In this document: positions 9,006 through 17,179 of the stretch, piece after piece
How positions within the stretch are numbered: the stretch's first letter is position 1
Layout: each line of letters opens with the position of its first letter
Source: Bacteroidota bacterium
Lineage (GTDB): Bacteria > Bacteroidota > Bacteroidia > Chitinophagales > Chitinophagaceae
Length of the DNA stretch: 40,207 nt
Reading direction: 5' to 3'
NCBI GenBank assembly: GCA_029558715.1
Contig: JAKQEA010000060.1
Location: forward strand, 1-40,207
Program-made: the position numbers and the translations under genes
Notes under the pieces: generated by a model
Told to the model about the DNA's origin: nothing
The model's database searches: none
Seen by the model: only the letters and a program-made list of their open reading frames with translations

Positions 9006-9027
9006 TAATGATTTGATAACATCATTA
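9006..9027. repeat. 7-bp inverted repeat upstream of the PiT-PhoU fusion gene
   Basis: TAATGAT (9006-9012) and ATCATTA (9021-9027) form a perfect inverted repeat with an 8-base centre, ending 37 bases before the start codon at 9065. It could be an operator. It does not have the 11-bp direct-repeat form seen at the other phosphate promoters. Confidence 0.35.
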
Positions 9028-9064
9028 CCTGAGTCAGTTTTCTTTCTTTGATAACACATTTTAT

Positions 9065-11296
9065 ATGACTTTTTTAATTTTCTTAGTAGTAGTATTATTT
9101 ATACTGGCTATTACCGACTTAGTAGTTGGTGTAAGTAATGATGCAGTAAATTTTTTAAATTCAGCAATAGGCAGCCGGGTAGCTCGTTATAACACAATCA
9201 TCATCGTAGCAGCAGCTGGTATTATTATAGGTTCTGTATTTTCCAGTGGTATAATGGAAATTGCCCGTAAGGGTGTTTTTCACCCTGAATTTTTCACTCT
9301 CAGCGATCTAATGTGGGTTTTCCTGGCTGTAATGATAACAGATATTGTTCTGCTTGATGTTTTTAATACATTGGGATTACCTACCTCAACTACAGTATCC
9401 ATCATTTTTGAATTATTGGGAGCATCATTAATTACGGGAATACTTATCTCTGTAGAAAAAGATGAACCCGTTTCCACTATGATGAAATACATTAATGCTG
9501 AGAGTGTGACGACCATTATCAGCGGCATTTTTTTATCCATTATTATTGCATTTACAGCAGGCATACTGATTCAGTATCTCAGCAGACTGGTCTTCACATT
9601 CAATTATGAAGATAACCTGAAAAAATACGGAGCCCTATTTGCAGGTATTGGTATCACCTCCATCATATACTTTCTCTTGATTAAAGGATTGAAGGGCACC
9701 ACTCTGCTTAGTCCCGGTATAACAAGCTGGGCAATGAATAACACCATCCTGATCTTATCCGTTCTGTTTGCAGCTTGTTTCATTATTAGCTTTTTATTAC
9801 AAAGATTTGCTTCCATTAATCCTTTAAAAGTAGTGGTACTGATGGGAACCTTTTCACTGGCAATGGCTTTTGCCGGAAATGACCTGGTAAATTTCATCGG
9901 GGTACCTATAACAGGTTATCTCGCATTTGAAAACTGGAGACAAAGTGGGATACACGCAGATGAACACTACCAGGGATATCTTGCAAGCAATGATGTTATT
10001 GTTCCTAACTATATGCTGCTCATTGCAGGAATCATTATGGCGCTGACACTTTGGCTAAGTGCAAAAGCAAAAAAAGTAACAGAAACGGAGGTAAGCCTTG
10101 GCAGCCAACATGAGGGGGAAGAAAGATTTAAACCTAATAATATATCAAGAAGCATTGTAAAAACTTCCATGCGGTTTGGTTCTATTTTTTCCCTGATAGT
10201 TCCAAAAACAATAGCTGACAAATACAACCTGAGTTTCGAAAAAAGTAAGATGCGCCAGGCCACCATAATTCATGATAAGCCTGCCTTTGACCTGGTTCGG
10301 GCAGCGTCCAACCTCGTAATTGCAAGTATTCTGATTGCCTGGGCTACTTCAATGAAATTACCTTTATCTACTACCTACGTTTCATTTATGGTAGCAATGG
10401 GTACTTCGCTGGCAGACAGGGCCTGGGGTAAAGAAACAGCTGTTTACCGGGTAGCGGGTGTATTAAGTGTAATCGGGGGCTGGCTTATTACAGCTATAAT
10501 TGCTTTTGGTGTATCTGGATTTTTAGCACTTATTCTTTATAAAACAGAAGTACCCGGAGCATTGGTTTTATTATTTATTGCGTCAATATATATTATTACT
10601 TCGCACATCAATTTTGCTAAAAAAGAAAAAAACCAGAGAGAGGGAAATAATAAACTGCTTTTTCTGCAGGGTACCGATGCAGACATTCTCCTGCAAAATA
10701 AAAAAATGGTCACCGATACCTTAGATGAGATTAACCAGCACTTTAGTACAATCCTCGATGCACTAAATAAAAGCCAGAGTAATATACTGGAAAAAACAAA
10801 TAAGAAACTGAAAGAGCTGGAAGAATATGGATTTAAACTCAGGGCGCAAAGTATCCGGTATATCAAAAGTCTCAATACTTCAGAATCCAAGCCTGCTGAA
10901 ATATTGCTTTATAGTACTGACCTGCTTCAGGACATTACAAATTCATCACTAACCTTAAGTGAAGAATGCATGCACTATACGAAAAATCTCCATCGCCAGC
11001 CTGATAAGGAATTTGTACTTATCATTAACGAATTGAAGACCAAAATGTTTACTTTCATCTCTACAGTATGCAATGCTGTTTCACAAAACAAACTGACAGA
11101 AATAGAAAATATAAAAATTGTACGGGATGATGTTCGCAATTTTATTAACCAGCAGATAGCTCTTCAGGTACAGCACATTCAGCAAAATAAACCTGGTGTA
11201 AAGCAGGCTATCCTTCAAACAAGTATTTTATTACAAAGTCGTGATATACTTGCTGTAACATTACGTATTGTGAAAATGTATAAAAAATATATTTAA
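9065..11296 (+). CDS. PiT-family inorganic phosphate transporter with C-terminal PhoU-like domain
   Basis: Inner-membrane phosphate:cation symporter of 743 residues, far longer than the ~400 of a simple PiT. The two PiT signatures are visible: GVSNDAVNF with Asn25-Asp26, and FAGNDLVNF near residue 273, each heading a half of the inverted-repeat fold. Membrane segments continue to about residue 520. The last ~210 residues are soluble, helical and charged, like the PhoU/DUF47 proteins that are usually separate. The window contains the split version too (35178-37075). The position just after a PhoB/PhoR-like pair supports a phosphate role. It ends 8 bases from the convergent pyruvate-kinase-like gene. 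Confidence 0.9.
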   Translation: MTFLIFLVVVLFILAITDLVVGVSNDAVNFLNSAIGSRVARYNTIIIVAAAGIIIGSVFSSGIMEIARKGVFHPEFFTLSDLMWVFLAVMITDIVLLDVFNTLGLPTSTTVSIIFELLGASLITGILISVEKDEPVSTMMKYINAESVTTIISGIFLSIIIAFTAGILIQYLSRLVFTFNYEDNLKKYGALFAGIGITSIIYFLLIKGLKGTTLLSPGITSWAMNNTILILSVLFAACFIISFLLQRFASINPLKVVVLMGTFSLAMAFAGNDLVNFIGVPITGYLAFENWRQSGIHADEHYQGYLASNDVIVPNYMLLIAGIIMALTLWLSAKAKKVTETEVSLGSQHEGEERFKPNNISRSIVKTSMRFGSIFSLIVPKTIADKYNLSFEKSKMRQATIIHDKPAFDLVRAASNLVIASILIAWATSMKLPLSTTYVSFMVAMGTSLADRAWGKETAVYRVAGVLSVIGGWLITAIIAFGVSGFLALILYKTEVPGALVLLFIASIYIITSHINFAKKEKNQREGNNKLLFLQGTDADILLQNKKMVTDTLDEINQHFSTILDALNKSQSNILEKTNKKLKELEEYGFKLRAQSIRYIKSLNTSESKPAEILLYSTDLLQDITNSSLTLSEECMHYTKNLHRQPDKEFVLIINELKTKMFTFISTVCNAVSQNKLTEIENIKIVRDDVRNFINQQIALQVQHIQQNKPGVKQAILQTSILLQSRDILAVTLRIVKMYKKYI

Positions 11297-11304
11297 CCTG
11301 TTCA

Positions 11305-12744
11305 TTATTTCGTCATAAACCTGGTAGCAATAGCCAGCGGCCGGAAAGTGTATCTCTTTTTTACATGATGCCCCCCGCTTCGTATCAGTATATCCCGGAG
11401 TGTTTCCATAGTTCGGATAATATGGGTGCCTTTATTGATCATTACACAATCTGCCAGTGCCGCATGTGCTGCATCAGTAATTTCTGAACGAGTGGCCACG
11501 CCTGATTTATTTAGGTTTTCCAATACCTGTGTCGCCCAGATAACAGGCACATGGGCAGCCTCACAGATCCAGAGTATCTCTTCCTGTATTTCGCTCATTC
11601 GTTCAAAACCAATTTCTACCGCCAGGTCTCCTCTTGCTATCATTACCCCGATATTTTCTTCCCGCATGCCGCAGAACAGAAGATCAGGAAGGTTTTTTAC
11701 TGCTTCCGGTGTCTCTATTTTAATGATTAGTGATACCCTCTTGTTTTTTCCCATTGCTTCCTGCAGCTGCAGTATGTCTTTTGTATTTCGCACAAAAGAA
11801 TATCCTACCATATCTGCATGTTTATTAATGAACGAAAGACATTTTATATCATAATCAGTGAGCGCAGGCATTAGTAATGACGAATCCGGAAAGTTGATAC
11901 CCTTCTCATTCTTTATAAAAGGCTTCTTTGAAGATATTCTCTGTACTTGTAATTTTACCCGGCCGGGTTCATTCTTTTCTACTCTCGCCTCAATTAATCC
12001 GTCATCAAACAGAACAATTTCTCCGGTATTCAATTGTTCGGAAATATCCGGAACAGTACATCCAACTGTCAATTTATCATCAGCTATATTGGCTTCATCA
12101 GCCAGGTAAATATGCTGCCCTTCCTCCACCTTTATTTTACCTTTCTCTTTTATTACTGTTCTGATCTTTGGTCCTGCCAAATCCATATAAATTTTACAAC
12201 TCAGCCCGGTGATCTTTGAGGCCCTTTTAATATGCTGTATCATCCTGAACCAGGTACTTTCATCATCATGGGCGCAATTTATTCGGGCCACATTCATTCC
12301 TGATTGCAAAAGGTTTTTTACTTTTCCATAATCATCGGCCAGGCTTTTGTCAAATGTTATCATGATATACGGAACCGCATCGGCTTGTTTCCTTCCAAAC
12401 AGATCAGCAGCTTTTTTTGCCAATGATTGCTTCCCTGTTTCGTAACTGAAAACATTTTCCGGAATTTCTCTTGTTGGTCCGATTCGTTGCGAAATGGCAA
12501 GCAACTGCCCCCTGATATGACTCTCGGAACTAGCCATAGAAGAAAGTCCATAGGCATGCAAACTATCCTGTAATTCTCTGATATCGAGACTACGAAGAGC
12601 CAGGTAATGCAGCAGATTAGTGGCACATAATTGATTGGCGGGATGTGCTTTTTCCAGCAGGTAATGAAAATCATTCTCAGTCCGCACCATAAACTCATCA
12701 ATCTTTTCCAACTCCTCGCCTAGCTTCACCAGTTTCTCGTTCAT
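11305..12744 (-). CDS. Pyruvate-kinase-like protein lacking the C-terminal domain
   Basis: The protein has the (beta/alpha)8 barrel of pyruvate kinase (residues ~125-455) with an inserted B domain (~195-275). Recognisable motifs are NVARINCAHD (151-160), DLAGPKIR (188-195), catalytic IKIET with Lys342 and Glu344, ARGDLAVEI with Asp373, and the TRSEITDAAHA helix (418-428). Two features differ from normal Pyk. About 120 N-terminal residues of helical, unrecognised sequence precede the barrel, and the C-terminal allosteric domain is absent. The usual VMLSGETA segment reads VMINKGTH. It may make pyruvate and ATP from PEP or act on a related substrate. Confidence 0.8.
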   Translation of the reverse strand: MNEKLVKLGEELEKIDEFMVRTENDFHYLLEKAHPANQLCATNLLHYLALRSLDIRELQDSLHAYGLSSMASSESHIRGQLLAISQRIGPTREIPENVFSYETGKQSLAKKAADLFGRKQADAVPYIMITFDKSLADDYGKVKNLLQSGMNVARINCAHDDESTWFRMIQHIKRASKITGLSCKIYMDLAGPKIRTVIKEKGKIKVEEGQHIYLADEANIADDKLTVGCTVPDISEQLNTGEIVLFDDGLIEARVEKNEPGRVKLQVQRISSKKPFIKNEKGINFPDSSLLMPALTDYDIKCLSFINKHADMVGYSFVRNTKDILQLQEAMGKNKRVSLIIKIETPEAVKNLPDLLFCGMREENIGVMIARGDLAVEIGFERMSEIQEEILWICEAAHVPVIWATQVLENLNKSGVATRSEITDAAHAALADCVMINKGTHIIRTMETLRDILIRSGGHHVKKRYTFRPLAIATRFMTK

Positions 12745-12830
12745 TTATACCTTCTTTTACACCGAAATAAAAGGTACTGCCTGAAAAAGAACATGATTTA
12801 CGTTGAGCTAACAAAAATTTAATATAGGAA

Positions 12831-13925
12831 CTAATGCAGCGACACTGGTGATGTGGCAGTAATGCTAAAATCCTCACCGACAAGATGTGCAATCGTCTGC
12901 GCCATTTGCTGTAAATATTGTTGCTCATTACTTTTTATTTCTCCGGCTGGCTTTATACCCGGCCCGATTACAGCAAACCATGTTTGAGAAGATCCGCTGA
13001 TAAATTCACCATGGGCGGTCCAGTTGCTGGCCCTGCTTCCCCTTCCATGATCGGTAGTAATAATAAATGTGGTGTTATCTTTATATCCCGGTGTGGTTTG
13101 CACCCAATGCCATAATTCAGCGATCATCCTGTCCACCTGTGAAGCCTGCTGCAGATAGAGATCATATCTTCCTTCATGGGCAAACTCATCCGTTTCTCCT
13201 AATCCAAGATATAACACCCGTGGATTATGTTGTTGTAAATACTCTTTTGCTGTTAAGAAAGTAAGTTGATCATAACGGGTGGGCTTTTTATCATACACCA
13301 CTTCCTGCTGCATCCTATTAATAAGCTGTTGATAAGTTGTTCCTTCTTCCATATTCTCATAACCGCTGTTGACAGGCAGGTTGTTTCTCTTGGTGTTCAA
13401 TATGTAAGGAAACACATCCCAGGAGGAGAAAGCAGCTACTTTGCCTGCAAAAGAAGGGCGGCTGTCCAGGTATTCCAAAACATTTATATTAGGATTATTT
13501 CTTTTTTTATTGGACGAAATATAGATATCAGTATTCCCGGTAAATAACTCGTTATACCCGGGATAAGAAATAGAGTAAAGGTTAGCCACATCCACTTTAT
13601 TCTGATACCGGCGGTTCCCGAATACTTGTCCTTTTTGTGCTATAACATTCCAGAAAAAGGGCAGCAGTTTTTTTCGTCTTTCTTCCGGGTTTTCTGCCCA
13701 ATAAAGCATTTTGATTGTAGAAGTATCAGGAGTGTATTTTGATGAGTTGATAAGTGCGGGATCTGCCCCTGTAAATACTTCCTGCCAGCGAAAGCCATCA
13801 GTAGTAATGATAAAAAGATTGCCTGCAACAGGTAATGGTGCAGATAAGGCCTCTTTCTTTTCTTGTTCTTTATACACCGGTGGAAATAGCATCACCAGGA
13901 TGATGCAGGTCCAGATGTTTTTCAT
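12831..13925 (-). CDS. Secreted alkaline-phosphatase-superfamily hydrolase (copy 1)
   Basis: Probably hydrolyses a phosphate ester, pyrophosphate or phosphonate outside the inner membrane, using two metal ions. The 364-residue protein has a signal-like N-terminus (4-17). AlkP-fold ligands are Asp43 (DGFRWQ), a probable nucleophile Ser120 in SYPGYNE (the place of Thr in the TFPN motif of nucleotide pyrophosphatases), Asp246 and His250 (GETDEFAH), Asp292 and His293 (TDHGRG) and His305. It is clearly paralogous to 17791-18876. It lies 66 bases downstream of the FAD oxidoreductase gene but has its own promoter with four 11-bp repeats, so it may be induced separately. Confidence 0.85.
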   Translation of the reverse strand: MKNIWTCIILVMLFPPVYKEQEKKEALSAPLPVAGNLFIITTDGFRWQEVFTGADPALINSSKYTPDTSTIKMLYWAENPEERRKKLLPFFWNVIAQKGQVFGNRRYQNKVDVANLYSISYPGYNELFTGNTDIYISSNKKRNNPNINVLEYLDSRPSFAGKVAAFSSWDVFPYILNTKRNNLPVNSGYENMEEGTTYQQLINRMQQEVVYDKKPTRYDQLTFLTAKEYLQQHNPRVLYLGLGETDEFAHEGRYDLYLQQASQVDRMIAELWHWVQTTPGYKDNTTFIITTDHGRGSRASNWTAHGEFISGSSQTWFAVIGPGIKPAGEIKSNEQQYLQQMAQTIAHLVGEDFSITATSPVSLH

Positions 13926-13939
13926 ATGTAACGGTTTTG

Positions 13940-13995
13940 CAAAGCAAGCAAAACAGTGTAACCCATATATTACGTACAGGTTACCTTATTGTTAT
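13940..13995 (-). promoter_or_regulatory. Candidate Pho-box promoter of the AlkP-superfamily gene
   Basis: On the minus strand four 7-bp units repeat every 11 bp: ATAACAA (13989-13995), GTAACCT (13978-13984), GTAATAT (13967-13973) and GTTACAC (13956-13962). Exactly 8 bases later comes TTGCTTTG (13940-13947), one mismatch from the -7 consensus. The start codon is 14 bases further on. The most distal unit overlaps the stop codon of the FAD oxidoreductase gene. This is the same arrangement as before the TonB receptor gene. Confidence 0.6.
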
Positions 13996-15149
13996 AAAGA
14001 AGCCGCCGGTATAGTATTATGGATACCGGGCAATTCATTCACCAGCTTCTCACATAAACCAAAGGATAATGTCATACCGGCTCCACCCAATCCATTTATG
14101 ATAGTAACACCCTGTTCGGGCTGTAATACAATAGCGGCTTCTCCATTGGTAAGCTTGGGATAAATACCATTCCATGTTTCAATGATTGTATCATCTTTGA
14201 AACGGGCAAATCCTTGCAGGTAATCAAGGATCATATTATTGATAACCTGTTTGTCAAAAGGATCGGGAGTTAAACTGTACTCATGAGAATCACCAACTGT
14301 TAACTCACCGGCCTGGTTTTGTGAAGTCATTACATGTATTCCCCATTTCAGGTAGTCTGCATATTCGTATTCATATCTCACTTTCAGTTTAGCCAGAGAA
14401 GGAGCAACGGCAAAACTTTTATAATGTATCAACGATAAAGAACCACACAAGGCAGGACCAATGCGCCAGCTCTCAGGCTGGGCTGCCAGGCGCATCATTT
14501 GCAGTTTGCATTTAGTAAGCGGCAAAGTCCTGTATAGTTCAGGATAAAGAGTCTCAAAATCTGCTCCGCTGCAAACAAAGATCTGATCTGCTTTTAATTC
14601 CCTTTTCCCGGAATAAACAGTGGGATGAGCTATTCTCGTTACAGCTTTGTCCCATATAAAATCTACTCCATATTTTTCTTGCAGCCAGTTGGGTATTGCT
14701 GCAATAGCCTGGCGTGGATCCACGATCATTTCATCCGGACTCCATAAGGAGCCGATCAGGTTATCTGTTACTACGGCTTCCGATCGCTGCTTTGTTTCAG
14801 CAGGTGTTAACAGTTTACAACGGCGATCTCTTGAAATAGTGTCAATGAGCTCATTCATAACTTCCCACTCATCTGGAACATAAGCCATATGCAATGACCC
14901 CACTTCATCATACCAGATACCCGCATCCGCACATATTTCTTTCCAGATACTTCGTGATAACATCGCTGTTTCATATAGATTTCCTTCAGGTTGGCCCACC
15001 GGCCATACCATACCGAAATTCCGGATGGAAGCTCCGATAGCTTTACTACTTCTGTCAATAACAGTTACTTTATATCCACGAACGGCTAATGAACGGGCTG
15101 TCGCCAGGCCAACTATTCCTGCACCAACAACAATTGCTTTTTTATCCAT
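13992..15149 (-). CDS. DAO-type FAD-dependent oxidoreductase, phosphonate-locus type
   Basis: Cytoplasmic flavoenzyme of the D-amino-acid-oxidase superfamily, 385 residues. The N-terminus has the FAD-binding GAGIVG motif (9-14), and GASIRNFGMVW (39-49) follows. It resembles the family I know as TIGR03364, described as a neighbour of phosphonatase-like HAD enzymes, which is exactly its setting here. A reasonable role is oxidative deamination of 2-aminoethylphosphonate or its N-methyl form to phosphonoacetaldehyde, the substrate of the HAD enzyme encoded nearby. Substrate is inferred, not shown. Its start overlaps the end of the MFS gene by 8 bases, so the two are translationally coupled. Confidence 0.8.
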   Translation of the reverse strand: MDKKAIVVGAGIVGLATARSLAVRGYKVTVIDRSSKAIGASIRNFGMVWPVGQPEGNLYETAMLSRSIWKEICADAGIWYDEVGSLHMAYVPDEWEVMNELIDTISRDRRCKLLTPAETKQRSEAVVTDNLIGSLWSPDEMIVDPRQAIAAIPNWLQEKYGVDFIWDKAVTRIAHPTVYSGKRELKADQIFVCSGADFETLYPELYRTLPLTKCKLQMMRLAAQPESWRIGPALCGSLSLIHYKSFAVAPSLAKLKVRYEYEYADYLKWGIHVMTSQNQAGELTVGDSHEYSLTPDPFDKQVINNMILDYLQGFARFKDDTIIETWNGIYPKLTNGEAAIVLQPEQGVTIINGLGGAGMTLSFGLCEKLVNELPGIHNTIPAASL

Positions 15150-16437
15150 AATTTAAATAAGGATTTACTGGAGGAGAATACTGGTTATATTTTTTTTGAA
15201 AATAGGCTGCTGACAATGCCACCAGTATGATACCGGCCACGGATACGATCAATACCATTTTTATAAAAAATGTAGTCCAGGAAATATCGAGGCTGCTGAA
15301 GTTCTTTACCAGCAATATCCCATTACTACCCAGGTAACCAAATGAATCTGCTACATAAATAATAAAGCCGGCATTACTCACATATCTGAAACTGGCTATC
15401 AGTCTTTCAAACAACATGCAATTAAAAGGAACATAACCCATGTATAAACCAACTCCGGTTAGTGTCATCCACCAGAAAGGCGACAGGTTATCCTCCATAA
15501 ATAGCAGGCTGCTTATTATAGCAATGAAAAATCCTGCGATAATAACTATATGATTTATCAGCAATGCATGGATGTTCTTTTTAACCAGTACAAGCAAACC
15601 CATTAAGATCAGTACCACTAATGATGCCGGTAATTCACTTTGGGTAAATACAGCCGCATTCTTACTGTATCCTAATTCACTCCACATATTAGAAGCAAAA
15701 TTGCTGCGATAATCCCTGATAACAGTAAGCATCACATACGCTGCAATAAGCAGTACCAGGCCTGGAAAAAATGTTTTAATAAAGTCTTTCCGGCGTTTCT
15801 TCGACATTGGTTCCCGTTGTGTACGGAGGATTATGTCTTTTTTATCAGGCGCAGGTGTTTTGTCAAGCAACCAGGTAAACAATACGAGGGGTGGAAAAAA
15901 CAACAACCCGGTGATCCAGGGCATCCACCATTCACTCACCTGCCACTGCAGCATCACAAATTTGCCCACACTCTGTGTAAACCCCGACGCAAATATGAAA
16001 CTGGCAGATAATACTGCTCCCAAAAACTCAGTGGTTCGTCTGCCTTCAAGATAACTGAAAACCAACCCATAAATAACTCCCAGTGGAAATCCATTAATGA
16101 GAAGAAAAATAATATTATATGGTGCAGGAAAAAGCGCAAAGAATAATAAAGCAATCCAGCCGATCGCAATCAGTTTTAAAATTGCCGGTGCTCTTTTTTC
16201 ATTGTTCATTGCACCAATAAAACTGATACCAAAAAACTTACTGGCAGTGTATCCTATAGTTTGTGCTATCACCAGCCAGATTTTGTAATCAACGCCCCAT
16301 AGCTCTTGTTCCTTAAAATCAGCTGCCGTAAAAGGTTTACGAAAAGCATACATACAGGTGTAGACACAAAAGGCCGAAAGGGCCGCCAGCAAGGTGGTTT
16401 TCCACTCCTTTTTCCGAAAAAGATGTAGTGGCGGCAT
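15142..16437 (-). CDS. MFS transporter (DUF5690-like) of the phosphonate locus
   Basis: Inner-membrane transporter of 431 residues with about 12 hydrophobic segments. The N-terminal helix contains CMYAFRKPFTAA, reminiscent of the organophosphate:phosphate antiporters (GlpT/UhpT group), which keep an Arg at this place for anion binding. I recall the family as DUF5690. Wedged between the HAD gene (zero spacing) and the FAD oxidoreductase gene (8-base overlap), it most likely imports the phosphonate or organophosphate released in the periplasm. The exact substrate is inference. Confidence 0.8.
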   Translation of the reverse strand: MPPLHLFRKKEWKTTLLAALSAFCVYTCMYAFRKPFTAADFKEQELWGVDYKIWLVIAQTIGYTASKFFGISFIGAMNNEKRAPAILKLIAIGWIALLFFALFPAPYNIIFLLINGFPLGVIYGLVFSYLEGRRTTEFLGAVLSASFIFASGFTQSVGKFVMLQWQVSEWWMPWITGLLFFPPLVLFTWLLDKTPAPDKKDIILRTQREPMSKKRRKDFIKTFFPGLVLLIAAYVMLTVIRDYRSNFASNMWSELGYSKNAAVFTQSELPASLVVLILMGLLVLVKKNIHALLINHIVIIAGFFIAIISSLLFMEDNLSPFWWMTLTGVGLYMGYVPFNCMLFERLIASFRYVSNAGFIIYVADSFGYLGSNGILLVKNFSSLDISWTTFFIKMVLIVSVAGIILVALSAAYFQKKYNQYSPPVNPYLNYG

Positions 16438-17112
16438 TTACTGAAGAATGGCGGGCAATTCACTGAGATGATGTAATATATGGGTCGGATTCAGTTCTTC
16501 GAGATCAGCCTGTGCAAAGGCTCCTGTAGTAACGCCTATTACATATTTACAACCAGCATTTTTCCCTTCCTCAATGTCAACAGCTGTATCTCCTATTTTA
16601 ATCACTTCTCCCGCATCACTTACCCCGGCTCTTTTCATCAGTTCACTGATCATATAAACATAAGGCCTTCCTTTCTCTACTTCATTGCTTCCTATATAAT
16701 CATCCACTAAGCCTTTGTCTTTCCATGCAAACCGGTTCACAATCGCATCCGCAATCTCCCTGGAAAATCCTGTATTAAGTGCTATACGTATCCCTTTTTC
16801 TTTCAGTGCTAAAAATGCTTCCTCTGCTCCGGGCATTGGCATCACCTCAGGGTCATACTCATAAAAATCGATCATCTCACTTTCAAAATCAGCATGTATT
16901 TCTTCAATCAGTTCCGCATCCGGATCTATTTCCAGTTTCTCCAGCATCATTTGAATAGCCAGTGGCTTATGATACCCCATTAAAGGAATTGTTTCTTCCT
17001 CAGTAATCTCCATACCATGAGCAGCAAAGGCATTTTTAAAAGCATTTGCTACAAAATTTTTATCTGTTACAGTTGTTCCTGCTATATCGAAAACGGCAAG
17101 TCTGATTGACAT
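16438..17112 (-). CDS. Phosphonatase-like HAD hydrolase
   Basis: Cytoplasmic HAD enzyme, 224 residues, close to phosphonoacetaldehyde hydrolase (PhnX), which splits the C-P bond to give acetaldehyde and phosphate. The nucleophile motif is DIAGTT (9-14), the DxAGT form typical of phosphonatases instead of DxDxT. GRPYVYM (an Arg where most HADs have Lys) and the acidic motif GDTAVDIEEG follow. In the cap, MGYHK places Lys49 five residues into the motif, where PhnX (MGLLK) has its Schiff-base lysine. It matches the phosphonatase-like group I know as TIGR03351. It directly abuts the MFS gene. Phosphonoacetaldehyde as substrate is likely but not proven. Confidence 0.85.
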   Translation of the reverse strand: MSIRLAVFDIAGTTVTDKNFVANAFKNAFAAHGMEITEEETIPLMGYHKPLAIQMMLEKLEIDPDAELIEEIHADFESEMIDFYEYDPEVMPMPGAEEAFLALKEKGIRIALNTGFSREIADAIVNRFAWKDKGLVDDYIGSNEVEKGRPYVYMISELMKRAGVSDAGEVIKIGDTAVDIEEGKNAGCKYVIGVTTGAFAQADLEELNPTHILHHLSELPAILQ

Positions 17113-17179
17113 ATAATTATATTTAAGGAAAGGTAGAGTGAAGGAACAGCAACACTGTTAAGCCAGCATGAACAAAATT

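Noticed and set aside
9015-9056. Two GATAACA words before the fused PiT gene as a Pho box
   Set aside because: They are 35 bp apart, not a multiple of 11, and no -7 box lies 8 bp downstream of either.
13711-14163. 150-codon open frame on the plus strand
   Set aside because: It is antisense across the AlkP and FAD oxidoreductase genes, whose motifs are intact; its product has no recognisable features.
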